Positions 8,402 through 15,720 of a DNA stretch of 64,000 nucleotides are shown piece by piece. A program made the translations under genes and the position numbers. Each line of letters begins with the position of its first letter. The first letter of the stretch is position 1. The notes below the pieces were generated by a model. The model searched no databases. It had not been told where the DNA came from and saw nothing but the letters and a program-made list of their open reading frames with translations. The DNA is from Streptococcus viridans (GTDB taxonomy: Bacteria > Bacillota > Bacilli > Lactobacillales > Streptococcaceae): positions 1,377,501-1,441,500 of the forward strand of contig NZ_LR134266.1 in the NCBI RefSeq assembly GCF_900636365.1, in the 5' to 3' direction.

Positions 8402-9232
8402 TTAGTTTTTCTTTAAAAGGTTTAGATTCGGATTTTTATGAGCAAAGAGAACGACCTCAATAAAGGTTCCTACTTGAAAGGCAAAGAGCAAGCCTACCAA
8501 AATATTAACCCGATGATCTGTTTCATAGAATGGGGAATTCCATAAGAAGTGATTGGCCACCGTGGAAACCACGCACCAAAGACCAAAGAGCTTTTCTTTT
8601 TGCTTGGTGCATTGAGATAAGATGAGAAAAGCACCAACAGATACAACAGCTGTGTAGACTGCATGAGATGCTAAGCCACCAGAAATGCGGTTCACCGCCT
8701 CCGTTACTGCCGAGAGGTCTCCAGATCGCGTTTGACGCGCCACATAACCAAGGTCTTCAATGATTTGGAAACCAAGACCAGATCCAAAACCAGCGATTAA
8801 AACTGATTTCAAATCTTTACGACCCAAAATCAAGAGGATCCAAAAGGCCACTAGAGCTTTAAAAAATTCTTCAGCAAATGGGGCTGTCAAAGCATCTGTC
8901 CATTTATTAAAGGTACTAACATCCTGAATGAGATGACTATTGAGATGGTCAATGAGGCTGTTCCCTGAAAAGCTGAGCCAGCCAGCAACAAAAGCACCGC
9001 CAAACATGGTAGCCCACAAAACAAGCAGGGGAACCTCAAATCTTTTTGCAAGTCGTTTAATAAAGAGATAAAGAGGAACGACAATCACCGCTAAAACGAG
9101 CAGGTTTAAAACCAAATCTCTTCCTGCTACTTGGCTAAACTCTTGTTGAGAGAGAAATCCTAGCTCAAACTCCATCCCAATCCCTGCTAAGACCAGAAAT
9201 AGGAAGAGCAATATTCGTTGAAACTTATTCAT
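8402..9232 (-). CDS. PrsW-family intramembrane metalloprotease
   Basis: A 276-residue polytopic membrane protein of about eight segments. It carries the family's putative catalytic residues: EExxK at 121-125 (EEFFK), a glutamate in GFQIIEDLGY at 159, and His190 in GGLASHAVYT. In Bacillus, PrsW cuts an anti-sigma factor; in other bacteria the family is also found near bacteriocins. No anti-sigma partner is seen here. The start chosen is the ATG 8 nt behind GGAGG. It overlaps the last 8 bases of the upstream dipeptidase gene (ATGAATAA), so the two are translationally coupled. A 15-codon upstream extension lies inside the dipeptidase gene and is rejected. Confidence 0.8.
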   Translation of the reverse strand: MNKFQRILLFLFLVLAGIGMEFELGFLSQQEFSQVAGRDLVLNLLVLAVIVVPLYLFIKRLAKRFEVPLLVLWATMFGGAFVAGWLSFSGNSLIDHLNSHLIQDVSTFNKWTDALTAPFAEEFFKALVAFWILLILGRKDLKSVLIAGFGSGLGFQIIEDLGYVARQTRSGDLSAVTEAVNRISGGLASHAVYTAVVSVGAFLILSQCTKQKEKLFGLWCVVSTVANHFLWNSPFYETDHRVNILVGLLFAFQVGTFIEVVLFAHKNPNLNLLKKN

Positions 9233-10886
9233 CCTTCTTACCTCCCTTTGCTTTCTTTGATTGAATAAAGTAGACACCTAGTCCTAACACTGTCACAAGG
9301 GCTAAGCCAATCGTGATGACGAAGTCATAATCAAATGGTACCAAATTGATCTCTTCTTCTTGGTTTGCATCTTCTTCATCTGTTAAATCGTCAATAGCAC
9401 CTTGTCCATATTGAGCAATCACCTTTTCTTCTGCTTCTTGACGAATTTCTTGCAGACGATCGAAGGTCTTTTGAGCCCGAGTCATGCTCTTTTCTGTCGC
9501 TTTTAGGCTCGCCTGCTCTGGCTGTGAAGCGAGGGCAATTTGTTCTTGATCACTGATTTCTTGCTCAGCCATCCATTGAGATTCTAGGCGTTCCATTTCA
9601 GTACGAATGGCTCCATCTCCGAACAAATCAGGATATTTGGCAACTAAATCATTAATGCGTGACATAGTCCAATACCAAGATTGGGGATTATAGGCTGTCC
9701 CTAATTCTTGATAGGCTTGGTAGGTATTGGTGATATTGCCATAGTAAGGTAAGTAAGGAGCATTTCGTGGGCTTCCCATCGCTAACCACATGGTTCCCCC
9801 TCCAGCACTATCCGGAACATTGTCCTTTAATTGGAAAATATGGGCTTCCATGACATTCGGGTTCGAAATCGGGTATTTATAGACTTCATCAAATTTCCCT
9901 TTTTCTGGGATCCCTTTTCCATCTAACTCCATTTGATCTTGAGGTTTGAAGTCTGTTCCTTCTAACCGATTGCGTTGGAGATTCATCGCATCTCGAAGCG
10001 TCAATTTCCGATCCGTTGTATGCATCAAGTCAAAATACTCGTCATCGTAGTTCACATCTGCTTCTGGATCCAGTGACTTAATACCAGACCAAACACGAGA
10101 ACGATCTGCCTCATGCAAAGGAGGGTTGTAGGATTGAGATACATGGAACTGGCCATCGATTTCTTTATAGGTTCCTGCATCACGGGCCACTTTTTCAACA
10201 TCCTTGGAAGCAATAGTCCGTTCCTTATCTGAAAAATCGACATGTCCTAAGAAGAAGGTATTTGGAAAGACTGCATAGCGATCTTCTGGGAAGAGAATCG
10301 CTACATATTGGTGACCAGAAAGAATCTCCATGTACCAGATTCCTTCCTTATCCGCAATCGTCACAATATTTCCTTCTGCCGCCCCTTTTTCTTCCACAAT
10401 TTTGGCAATGAGCTCGACTCCTTCACGAGCCGTTTTGACACTCGGAAGAACGACAGTGGTGAGAGCAGACTCAGCCAAGCCATCTTCTACATAAGGATCA
10501 ACCTTTTGAATGTTCTCATTCGCAGAAGCTGAGACTGTCGCTGAGATGGACACACCATGCTCATTAAAACCAGCTTCATCAAATACACCCTGTTCTGGGG
10601 TAACATCTGGGACAGCTGTATATTTATAACTTACTTCCGGAAGCTCATATTTAAAGCCATTGGTAGCATCTTCAAAAACATCTCCCTTTTTGTTATAAGT
10701 TCGTTCTCGAACCACAAAGTTCTTGTTGTGGTTCGGTTCTAAGTCCTCCGTACGTCCGTACAAAGCATTCCCATCTGCTGTTAACTTCTTACCGATGATA
10801 AAACCTGTACAGGCCTCTACCGGTTGGGCAAAGAGGAAGAGAGCAGTGATCAAGCCCAAGGCTGATCGAGCATAACGTTTCTTCAT
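9225..10886 (-). CDS. C69-family dipeptidase, exported and membrane-anchored (copy 1)
   Basis: A 553-residue peptidase of the Ntn-hydrolase fold (PepD, MEROPS C69). A signal peptide ends just before Cys26 (ACTGFIIG), the expected N-terminal nucleophile after processing; GRTED follows at about residue 45. The domain runs to about residue 430, then a Glu/Gln-rich helical linker, and a C-terminal membrane segment (about 520-540) with a Lys-rich tail replaces an LPxTG signal. It probably trims peptides outside the cell. A paralogue (about 50% similar by eye) lies 2.4 kb away. The start has AAAGGAG 6 nt upstream. The promoter carries a strong cre site. Confidence 0.9.
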   Translation of the reverse strand: MKKRYARSALGLITALFLFAQPVEACTGFIIGKKLTADGNALYGRTEDLEPNHNKNFVVRERTYNKKGDVFEDATNGFKYELPEVSYKYTAVPDVTPEQGVFDEAGFNEHGVSISATVSASANENIQKVDPYVEDGLAESALTTVVLPSVKTAREGVELIAKIVEEKGAAEGNIVTIADKEGIWYMEILSGHQYVAILFPEDRYAVFPNTFFLGHVDFSDKERTIASKDVEKVARDAGTYKEIDGQFHVSQSYNPPLHEADRSRVWSGIKSLDPEADVNYDDEYFDLMHTTDRKLTLRDAMNLQRNRLEGTDFKPQDQMELDGKGIPEKGKFDEVYKYPISNPNVMEAHIFQLKDNVPDSAGGGTMWLAMGSPRNAPYLPYYGNITNTYQAYQELGTAYNPQSWYWTMSRINDLVAKYPDLFGDGAIRTEMERLESQWMAEQEISDQEQIALASQPEQASLKATEKSMTRAQKTFDRLQEIRQEAEEKVIAQYGQGAIDDLTDEEDANQEEEINLVPFDYDFVITIGLALVTVLGLGVYFIQSKKAKGGKKDE

Positions 10887-10928
10887 ATTGAACTCCTTTA
10901 ACTAGATATTAACCGTATAACCTCTTTT

Positions 10929-10967
10929 AGTATACCTTTTGATCCAAGGTTTGGCAAGCGCTTACAA
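10929..10967 (-). promoter_or_regulatory. CcpA-type promoter of dipeptidase copy 1
   Basis: On the minus strand TTGCCA (10952-10957) and TATACT (10929-10934) are 17 bp apart. A cre site, TTGTAAGCGCTTGCC on the minus strand (10953-10967), matches the WTGNAANCGNWNNCW consensus at all but the last base and overlaps the -35 box. Binding should block RNA polymerase when preferred sugars are present. Confidence 0.8.
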
Positions 10968-11049
10968 GGACTGTAATCAATTAGTAATCTATCTGAAAAT
11001 TATTTGACCTTCAAATTATCAAGCAACCATCTCTATCTAACTGTACACT

Positions 11050-11081
11050 AAAAAGCTCGGAACACTTATTCCAAGCTTTTT
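11050..11081 (-). terminator. Terminator of lrgAB
   Basis: Stem AAAAAGCT-GGAA / TTCC-AAGCTTTTT with one mismatch, 20 bp behind the lrgB stop codon, followed on the minus strand by T residues within the stem end. Confidence 0.7.
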
Positions 11082-11100
11082 CTGAATACTATCTACCTTT

Positions 11101-11799
11101 TTAGGAAAGAATAAGGCTCGCGACAAGGGGACTTACAAAGACGTAGAAAACACCAGTTATCCCAATTGCTAAGCCTCCCATAGCTCCGGCTACCTGACCA
11201 TACTTAAAGGCTGTACCAGTCCCCACCGCATGACCTGTCCCCCCAAGGGCCAAACCAATGGCAACAGGATCCTCTACTTTTAGGAATTTAAGAATGGTTG
11301 GCCCTAGGACACTGGTTAGAATCCCTGTTGCCACAACGACAACCAGGGTAATGGTAGTAATTCCCTGCATTTTTTCAGCAATCCCCACTGCCATGGCCGT
11401 TGTCACAGATTTAGGAAAGAGGGAAATAGCTAGAAAGTACTTCATCCCAAAAAGTTTAGCCAAGACAGCTGTGAAAACTGTATTGACCACTACTGCTAGA
11501 AAACTACTTAAAAGAATACTCTTGGCATGGTGCTTCATCAAATGGAAACTCTTATACAAGGGAATACCTAAGACAACCGTTGAAGGCACAATCAAATTGC
11601 TAAGGTAAGTTCCCCCAACATTATAGGCCTTATAGGAAATCCCTGTCAGCTTCAAGAAGGCGATGACCAACACTGTAGCAACTAAGAGAGGGGTCGTGAT
11701 GGGATGGGGGAAGCGACGAAAAATCATCATCCCAATCAGATAGGCGAAGACCGATAAAGAAATCCCAAAGAGAGGATTAGACCACAAACTTTCCATCAT
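11101..11799 (-). CDS. lrgB: Antiholin-like protein LrgB
   Basis: A 232-residue membrane protein with six to eight hydrophobic segments and the family signatures FPKSVTTAMAVGIAE (about 125-140) and GLALGGTGHAVGTGTA (about 180-195). LrgAB controls autolysis in staphylococci and streptococci. In S. mutans and Bacillus (PftAB) it works as a pyruvate transporter under low glucose. The ATG overlaps the lrgA stop codon in ATGA and has GGAGG 6 nt upstream, so it is coupled to lrgA. Confidence 0.93.
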   Translation of the reverse strand: MMESLWSNPLFGISLSVFAYLIGMMIFRRFPHPITTPLLVATVLVIAFLKLTGISYKAYNVGGTYLSNLIVPSTVVLGIPLYKSFHLMKHHAKSILLSSFLAVVVNTVFTAVLAKLFGMKYFLAISLFPKSVTTAMAVGIAEKMQGITTITLVVVVATGILTSVLGPTILKFLKVEDPVAIGLALGGTGHAVGTGTAFKYGQVAGAMGGLAIGITGVFYVFVSPLVASLILS

Positions 11800-12167
11800 T
11801 TCTTACCTCCTTCATAATCTCCCTCATACCGAGTCTTGATAAACCCAACGACTAAGGCAATGAGGGTTACATTGATGATGATAGCCCCTATAATAATCAA
11901 AACGATAGGAAATAAATAGGGCTGGATGACATCAAACTTATCCATAATCCCAACCGCTGGAGGTAAAAATAGAATAGTCATATTGGCTAAGAGAAAAGAT
12001 CCGACCAGATTTACATGGCGGATACGAAGCCATTTCAACTGTAAGCAAATAAATAGAATCAGTAAGCCAATAATACTTCCTGGAATTGGCAAATGAAAGA
12101 GGGTCGATATCCCTTCCCCAATCAAAGAGATGGTAAAGATAATCATCAGTTGAACATAGAGTTTCAC
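11796..12167 (-). CDS. lrgA: Antiholin-like protein LrgA
   Basis: A 123-residue, four-segment membrane protein of the LrgA/CidA holin-like family with the typical IPGSIIGLLILF motif near residue 28. It partners LrgB, encoded directly behind it. The start is a GTG with GAGGAG 6 nt upstream; no ATG fits. No LytST two-component genes are present in the window, so their usual control of lrgAB cannot be checked. LrgA and CidA are hard to tell apart by sequence; the absence of a separate cid locus here leaves the name slightly open. Confidence 0.9.
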   Translation of the reverse strand: MKLYVQLMIIFTISLIGEGISTLFHLPIPGSIIGLLILFICLQLKWLRIRHVNLVGSFLLANMTILFLPPAVGIMDKFDVIQPYLFPIVLIIIGAIIINVTLIALVVGFIKTRYEGDYEGGKK

Positions 12168-12203
12168 GCGCTTCTCCTCAAAATTCTTGAAAGATACACT
12201 AAC

Positions 12204-12231
12204 AGTCTACTCCTTTTCTGTAAAAAATCAA
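12204..12231 (-). promoter_or_regulatory. Probable promoter of lrgAB
   Basis: TTGATT (12226-12231) and TAGACT (12204-12209), 16-bp spacing, on the minus strand. The -10 box is weak, as expected for an activated promoter. Confidence 0.5.
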
Positions 12232-12256
12232 GTACTTTCAGAAAGTTTTCAGATAT

Positions 12257-12292
12257 AAAAAGACAAGGACGACTGCAAGGGTGTCCTTGTCT
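12257..12292 (-). terminator. Terminator of tehB
   Basis: Ten-bp stem AGACAAGGAC/GTCCTTGTCT with a 12-nt loop. The minus-strand transcript ends in five T. Confidence 0.85.
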
Positions 12293-12302
12293 AGAGAGGC
12301 TA

Positions 12303-13163
12303 TTATTTTTTCTTGGCTAGCATGGTCGCAAAGCGTAAGGCAATCCGATTACCATTTTCATCACGTCGGTGCAGATGACCTGGATTCTCATTGTATTTAA
12401 TGAGTTCCCAATCCTTGTAATAGTCAGCTAGCTCGCCTTCCTTAAATGTAAAGGAGAAAGGAACCTGACAAGGATAGTCCTCTGTATCCATGGCACAAAC
12501 GATTAAGTTATAGCCACCTGGATTGGTCTGGTCTTGCATATTTCGAATAATCGCTGGAATGCGATCCGCTTGCAAGAACATGAGGACAACTGTTGAGACA
12601 ATCAAGTCATAGGTTTGCGTTAGGGCTGCCGAGTTAATATCATAGAGCCCCACAGTCATTTCCAAATCTTCTTGTTCTACAATACTTTGTAGGATTTCTA
12701 GTGCTAATTCATTTTGATCGACTGCTGTCACTTCAAAGCCATGCTGGGCCAAAAAGAGAGCATTTCGTCCTTGTCCACACCCTAAATCCAAGGCTTTCCC
12801 TGGAGAAAGGGACTCCATGGCTTCTAGCACTTCCGAATGGACGGGGTTACCATTATATTTTTTGGGGAAATAATCTTTTGGCTCACAGTAAAATTCCAAG
12901 AACCATTCCACATCATCTGTAAGGGCCTCTACACGGTGCCAAGCTTGAGGTTGTGCCATAGGATTATCCGCACCTGCTTCAAAAACATGGCTGGCTACTT
13001 CTTCCCCATCTTCTGTCAGCTCAACAAACTTGAGTTTTCCTTTGAGGACGGTAATCTTTCCCCAAGTACCTACTTTGGTATTGTGTTTTCTTTGGACTGC
13101 TTCAGGCATGGTATCCTTGGTCCACAAAGGCATCCGCTTATAGGCAATCAATTTTTCAGGCAT
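12303..13163 (-). CDS. tehB: TehB-type SAM-dependent methyltransferase
   Basis: A 286-residue cytoplasmic protein. The N-terminal half is a cupin-like DUF1971 domain (about 1-95); the C-terminal half is a class I methyltransferase with the SAM loop ALDLGCGQGRNA (about 124-135) and the acidic VDQNE after the second strand. TehB proteins methylate tellurite or related oxyanions and give resistance; the natural substrate in streptococci is not known. The start MPEKLIAYKRMP is chosen because GGAG lies 9 nt upstream; a 20-codon extension has no ribosome site. It has its own promoter and terminator. Confidence 0.9.
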   Translation of the reverse strand: MPEKLIAYKRMPLWTKDTMPEAVQRKHNTKVGTWGKITVLKGKLKFVELTEDGEEVASHVFEAGADNPMAQPQAWHRVEALTDDVEWFLEFYCEPKDYFPKKYNGNPVHSEVLEAMESLSPGKALDLGCGQGRNALFLAQHGFEVTAVDQNELALEILQSIVEQEDLEMTVGLYDINSAALTQTYDLIVSTVVLMFLQADRIPAIIRNMQDQTNPGGYNLIVCAMDTEDYPCQVPFSFTFKEGELADYYKDWELIKYNENPGHLHRRDENGNRIALRFATMLAKKK

Positions 13164-13194
13164 CCGTTTCTTCTCCTTCTTTCTATCTATCCCT

Positions 13195-13223
13195 ATCATA
13201 CAAAAATTGCATGCAAATAACAA
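13195..13223 (-). promoter_or_regulatory. Promoter of tehB
   Basis: TTGTTA (13218-13223) and TATGAT (13195-13200) with a 17-bp spacer on the minus strand, about 32 bp before the start codon. It overlaps the end of the terminator of the upstream dipeptidase gene. Confidence 0.6.
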
Positions 13224-13225
13224 TA

Positions 13226-13278
13226 AAAAGAGTGGAATTGCAAGCTCCTTTTGTGAAGACTTCTATTCCACTCTCTTA
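13226..13278 (-). terminator. Terminator of dipeptidase copy 2
   Basis: Ten-bp stem AGAGTGGAAT/ATTCCACTCT with a long loop of about 30 nt, followed on the minus strand by five T. Confidence 0.65.
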
Positions 13279-13322
13279 GAATCCAGTTGAGGCAGGATGC
13301 TGATTTAGCAGTCTCTGTCTAC

Positions 13323-15068
13323 TTATTCTTCATTTTCATTCTTTTTTGATTTTTTAAAGTAGAAACCTGCCAAGCCAAATCCTGCAAGAGCTAAAACTCC
13401 TAAGACGGCAGATAAACTGCTATTTGAATCACTTGCCTTGCTAGATGATTGACTAGAAGCTGTTTCTTCCTTCTTATCTGTTTCTTTCGATGCATCTTTT
13501 TCAGCTTGGGCTGCTGCTACCAGATTGGCCTTGTTGTAGCCATCATATACAAAGTCTGCTTCCAAACCTTTTTCTGTACGAATCTTATCTTCCATTTCAC
13601 TTTCAACTTGTTTGATTTGTTTGAAGATAGTTTCCGCACGTTTAAGAGAGTCACTTGTTACTTCGTCCGCAGTAGCTTTTGCTTGGTCATCAGTGAGTCC
13701 ACTATATTTTTGATCCAAAGCAGCTTGTTCCTTGATCCAGCCTTCTTCCATTTCTTTCCACTTCTCTTGGATGCTGTTGCCAAAGAGGTCTGGGTATTTC
13801 ATGACCATTTGGTCAATATGCCAAACAGCCCAATACCAAGAAGTTGGATCGTACTTGGCAGAACGTACCTTAAACGGACCATAGGTATCATTGACAATAC
13901 CATAGAATGGCACATAAGGCGTGTTCCGGCTTTGAGCGAGTCCCAACCAAACGACACCTCCAAATGGAGCTGGCAAGTCCTTCTTAATTTGGTATACGTG
14001 GGCGTTAATGACGTTTTCATTTCCCAAAGCATATTTATATTTATTGGTATCGACTTCTTTACCTGGTTCCACCAAGTCATCTGGTGTGTATTGTTTGAGG
14101 TGTTCGAACCGGTTCCGTTGTTCAGCGAAAACATCTTCTAGGCTATATTTCTTAGAAGGATCTGTTGGTTTGCGTAAGAGGTCAAAGTGTTTGTCATCAT
14201 ATTTGACGTCTGCTTTAGGATCCATCAAGGTAATTCCTGCATAGGTCCGTGAACGGTTGCGTTCTGTGTATTCATCTGGACCATAAGAATCTGCAATATG
14301 GAATTTTCCATCCTTATCTGTCTTATAATGGTCTGCCTTTTTAGCAACTGCTTCCACATCTTTCGAAGCAATGACATTTTCCTTGTCCTTGAAATCCACA
14401 TGTCCTAGATAGTAGGTATTGGCAAAGATGGCATAGCGGTCTTGAGGGAATTTAATGGCTACATATTGGTGACCAGAGAGGATTTCCATGTACCAGAGTT
14501 CATTCTTATCTGCTACGACAATGATGTTTCCTTCGGCAGATCCTTTTTCATCAAGTACCTTGGCAACCAACTCAATTCCTTCACGAGCTGTTTTCACACG
14601 TGGAAGAACTAAGTCCACCATAGCAGCCTCAGCCAAGCCATTTTTCACCAATGGGTCTGCTTCCAAAATCTTATCGTGTGGGGTTGCAGATACGGTAGAA
14701 GTCATGGAAACGCCCGCTTCGTTAAAGCCGTGTGCTCCAAAGTTTCCGTTGGAACCATCTCCATGGGCTGCATCATAGGTAGCCGTATACTTCATTTCAT
14801 GACTTAGGTGCGGATAAGCAAAGCCGTTGGATTCATCTTCCAACATATCCCCATCCTTATAGTCTTTGGCAGGCACCACTTCGTAAGTTTTATTGTGGCG
14901 ACCACCATCTGGAGCATAAGGATAGTCTTCAGTCCGCCCAAAGAGCATGGAACCATCCGTCGTGAGCTCCTTCCCAACAATGATAGCTGAGCAAGCCTGC
15001 GCTACTTGAACTGGAATCAAGGCAAAGGCCATGAAAGCAATCATTAGTTTGACCAGTAGTTTTCTCAT
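13323..15068 (-). CDS. C69-family dipeptidase, exported and membrane-anchored (copy 2)
   Basis: A 581-residue paralogue of the enzyme at 9225-10886. The signal peptide ends before Cys26 (ACSAIIVG), the catalytic nucleophile; GRTEDYPY follows at about 45. The catalytic domain is followed by a helical Glu/Lys region, a Ser-rich linker (about 525-550) and a C-terminal membrane segment with a Lys/Asn/Glu tail. C69 enzymes in lactic-acid bacteria are usually cytoplasmic dipeptidases; the export signal and tail place this one outside the membrane. The start has AAAGGAG 7 nt upstream. The promoter holds a full-consensus cre site. The two copies and tehB/lrgAB appear inserted between smpB and the next core block. 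Confidence 0.9.
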   Translation of the reverse strand: MRKLLVKLMIAFMAFALIPVQVAQACSAIIVGKELTTDGSMLFGRTEDYPYAPDGGRHNKTYEVVPAKDYKDGDMLEDESNGFAYPHLSHEMKYTATYDAAHGDGSNGNFGAHGFNEAGVSMTSTVSATPHDKILEADPLVKNGLAEAAMVDLVLPRVKTAREGIELVAKVLDEKGSAEGNIIVVADKNELWYMEILSGHQYVAIKFPQDRYAIFANTYYLGHVDFKDKENVIASKDVEAVAKKADHYKTDKDGKFHIADSYGPDEYTERNRSRTYAGITLMDPKADVKYDDKHFDLLRKPTDPSKKYSLEDVFAEQRNRFEHLKQYTPDDLVEPGKEVDTNKYKYALGNENVINAHVYQIKKDLPAPFGGVVWLGLAQSRNTPYVPFYGIVNDTYGPFKVRSAKYDPTSWYWAVWHIDQMVMKYPDLFGNSIQEKWKEMEEGWIKEQAALDQKYSGLTDDQAKATADEVTSDSLKRAETIFKQIKQVESEMEDKIRTEKGLEADFVYDGYNKANLVAAAQAEKDASKETDKKEETASSQSSSKASDSNSSLSAVLGVLALAGFGLAGFYFKKSKKNENEE

Positions 15069-15150
15069 AGTCGATCTCCTTTATGACTACAAAAGAGGCT
15101 AGAAAATAATTTTCAAGCCGACGAAAAACAACTATACCAACGCTACCTTC

Positions 15151-15189
15151 AGTATACCCTTATCCAGATAAAAATGCAAGCGGTTTCAA
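15151..15189 (-). promoter_or_regulatory. CcpA-type promoter of dipeptidase copy 2
   Basis: TTGCAT (15174-15179) and TATACT (15151-15156), 17-bp spacing, minus strand. The cre site at 15175-15189 (minus strand TTGAAACCGCTTGCA) fits WTGNAANCGNWNNCW completely and overlaps the -35 box, exactly as in copy 1. Confidence 0.85.
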
Positions 15190-15201
15190 AAAAAGATCAT
15201 T

Positions 15202-15246
15202 AAAAATAGGAACAGTTTTCAGCACTTGCTTCAGCTGTTCCTATTT
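15202..15246 (-). terminator. Terminator of the rnr-smpB unit
   Basis: Stem AAATAGGAACAG/CTGTTCCTATTT with an internal loop of about 20 nt, T-rich on the minus strand, 7 bp behind the smpB stop codon. Confidence 0.8.
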
Positions 15247-15252
15247 CTTGCT

Positions 15253-15720
15253 TTAACGTGTATTGTATTGTTTCATCACACGAGCAATATCACGATTTTG
15301 TTCCCGCCGTTTGATGGATTCACGTTTGTCATAATCGTGCTTTCCTTTGGCTAAGCCCAGCAAGAGCTTGGCGTAGCCATCCTTAAGGTACACCTTGAGG
15401 GGAACTAGAGTCATCCCTGTCCCTTTAGTTTCCTGTTCCAGTTTTTGAATCTGTTTCTTATGCAGCAAGAGTTTACGACGGCGTTCTGGATCTTGGTTCC
15501 AAATATTGCCTTCCTCATAGGGAGCAATATGAACATTGCTGAGCCAGACTTCCCCATTTTTGACTTGGGCAAATCCATCCTTGAGGTTGATGCGAGCTGC
15601 TCGAACACTCTTTATTTCTGTACCAGTGAGGACCATTCCTGCTTCTATGGTATCAACAATCGTATAATCGTGGCTTGCTTTTTTATTTTGTGCGACGACC
15701 TTTCCCTCGCCCTTTGCCAT
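15253..15720 (-). CDS. smpB: SsrA-binding protein SmpB
   Basis: A 155-residue OB-fold RNA-binding protein, of normal family length, that brings tmRNA to stalled ribosomes for trans-translation. It shows the family blocks [22 protein letters not shown] and IAPYEEGN, and a basic C-terminal tail ([13 protein letters not shown]). AAAGGAG stands 6 nt before the ATG. The first 38 bases overlap the end of rnr in another frame. RNase R and SmpB act together in tagging and mRNA decay, which fits their joint transcription. The tmRNA gene itself is not in the window. Confidence 0.97.
   Translation of the reverse strand: MAKGEGKVVAQNKKASHDYTIVDTIEAGMVLTGTEIKSVRAARINLKDGFAQVKNGEVWLSNVHIAPYEEGNIWNQDPERRRKLLLHKKQIQKLEQETKGTGMTLVPLKVYLKDGYAKLLLGLAKGKHDYDKRESIKRREQNRDIARVMKQYNTR

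Noticed and set aside
13449..14141. A 230-codon plus-strand ORF opposite dipeptidase copy 2
   Set aside because: It lies wholly antisense to a well-supported gene, is Phe/Cys/Ile-rich in the way of reverse-strand shadows, and has no ribosome site or promoter.
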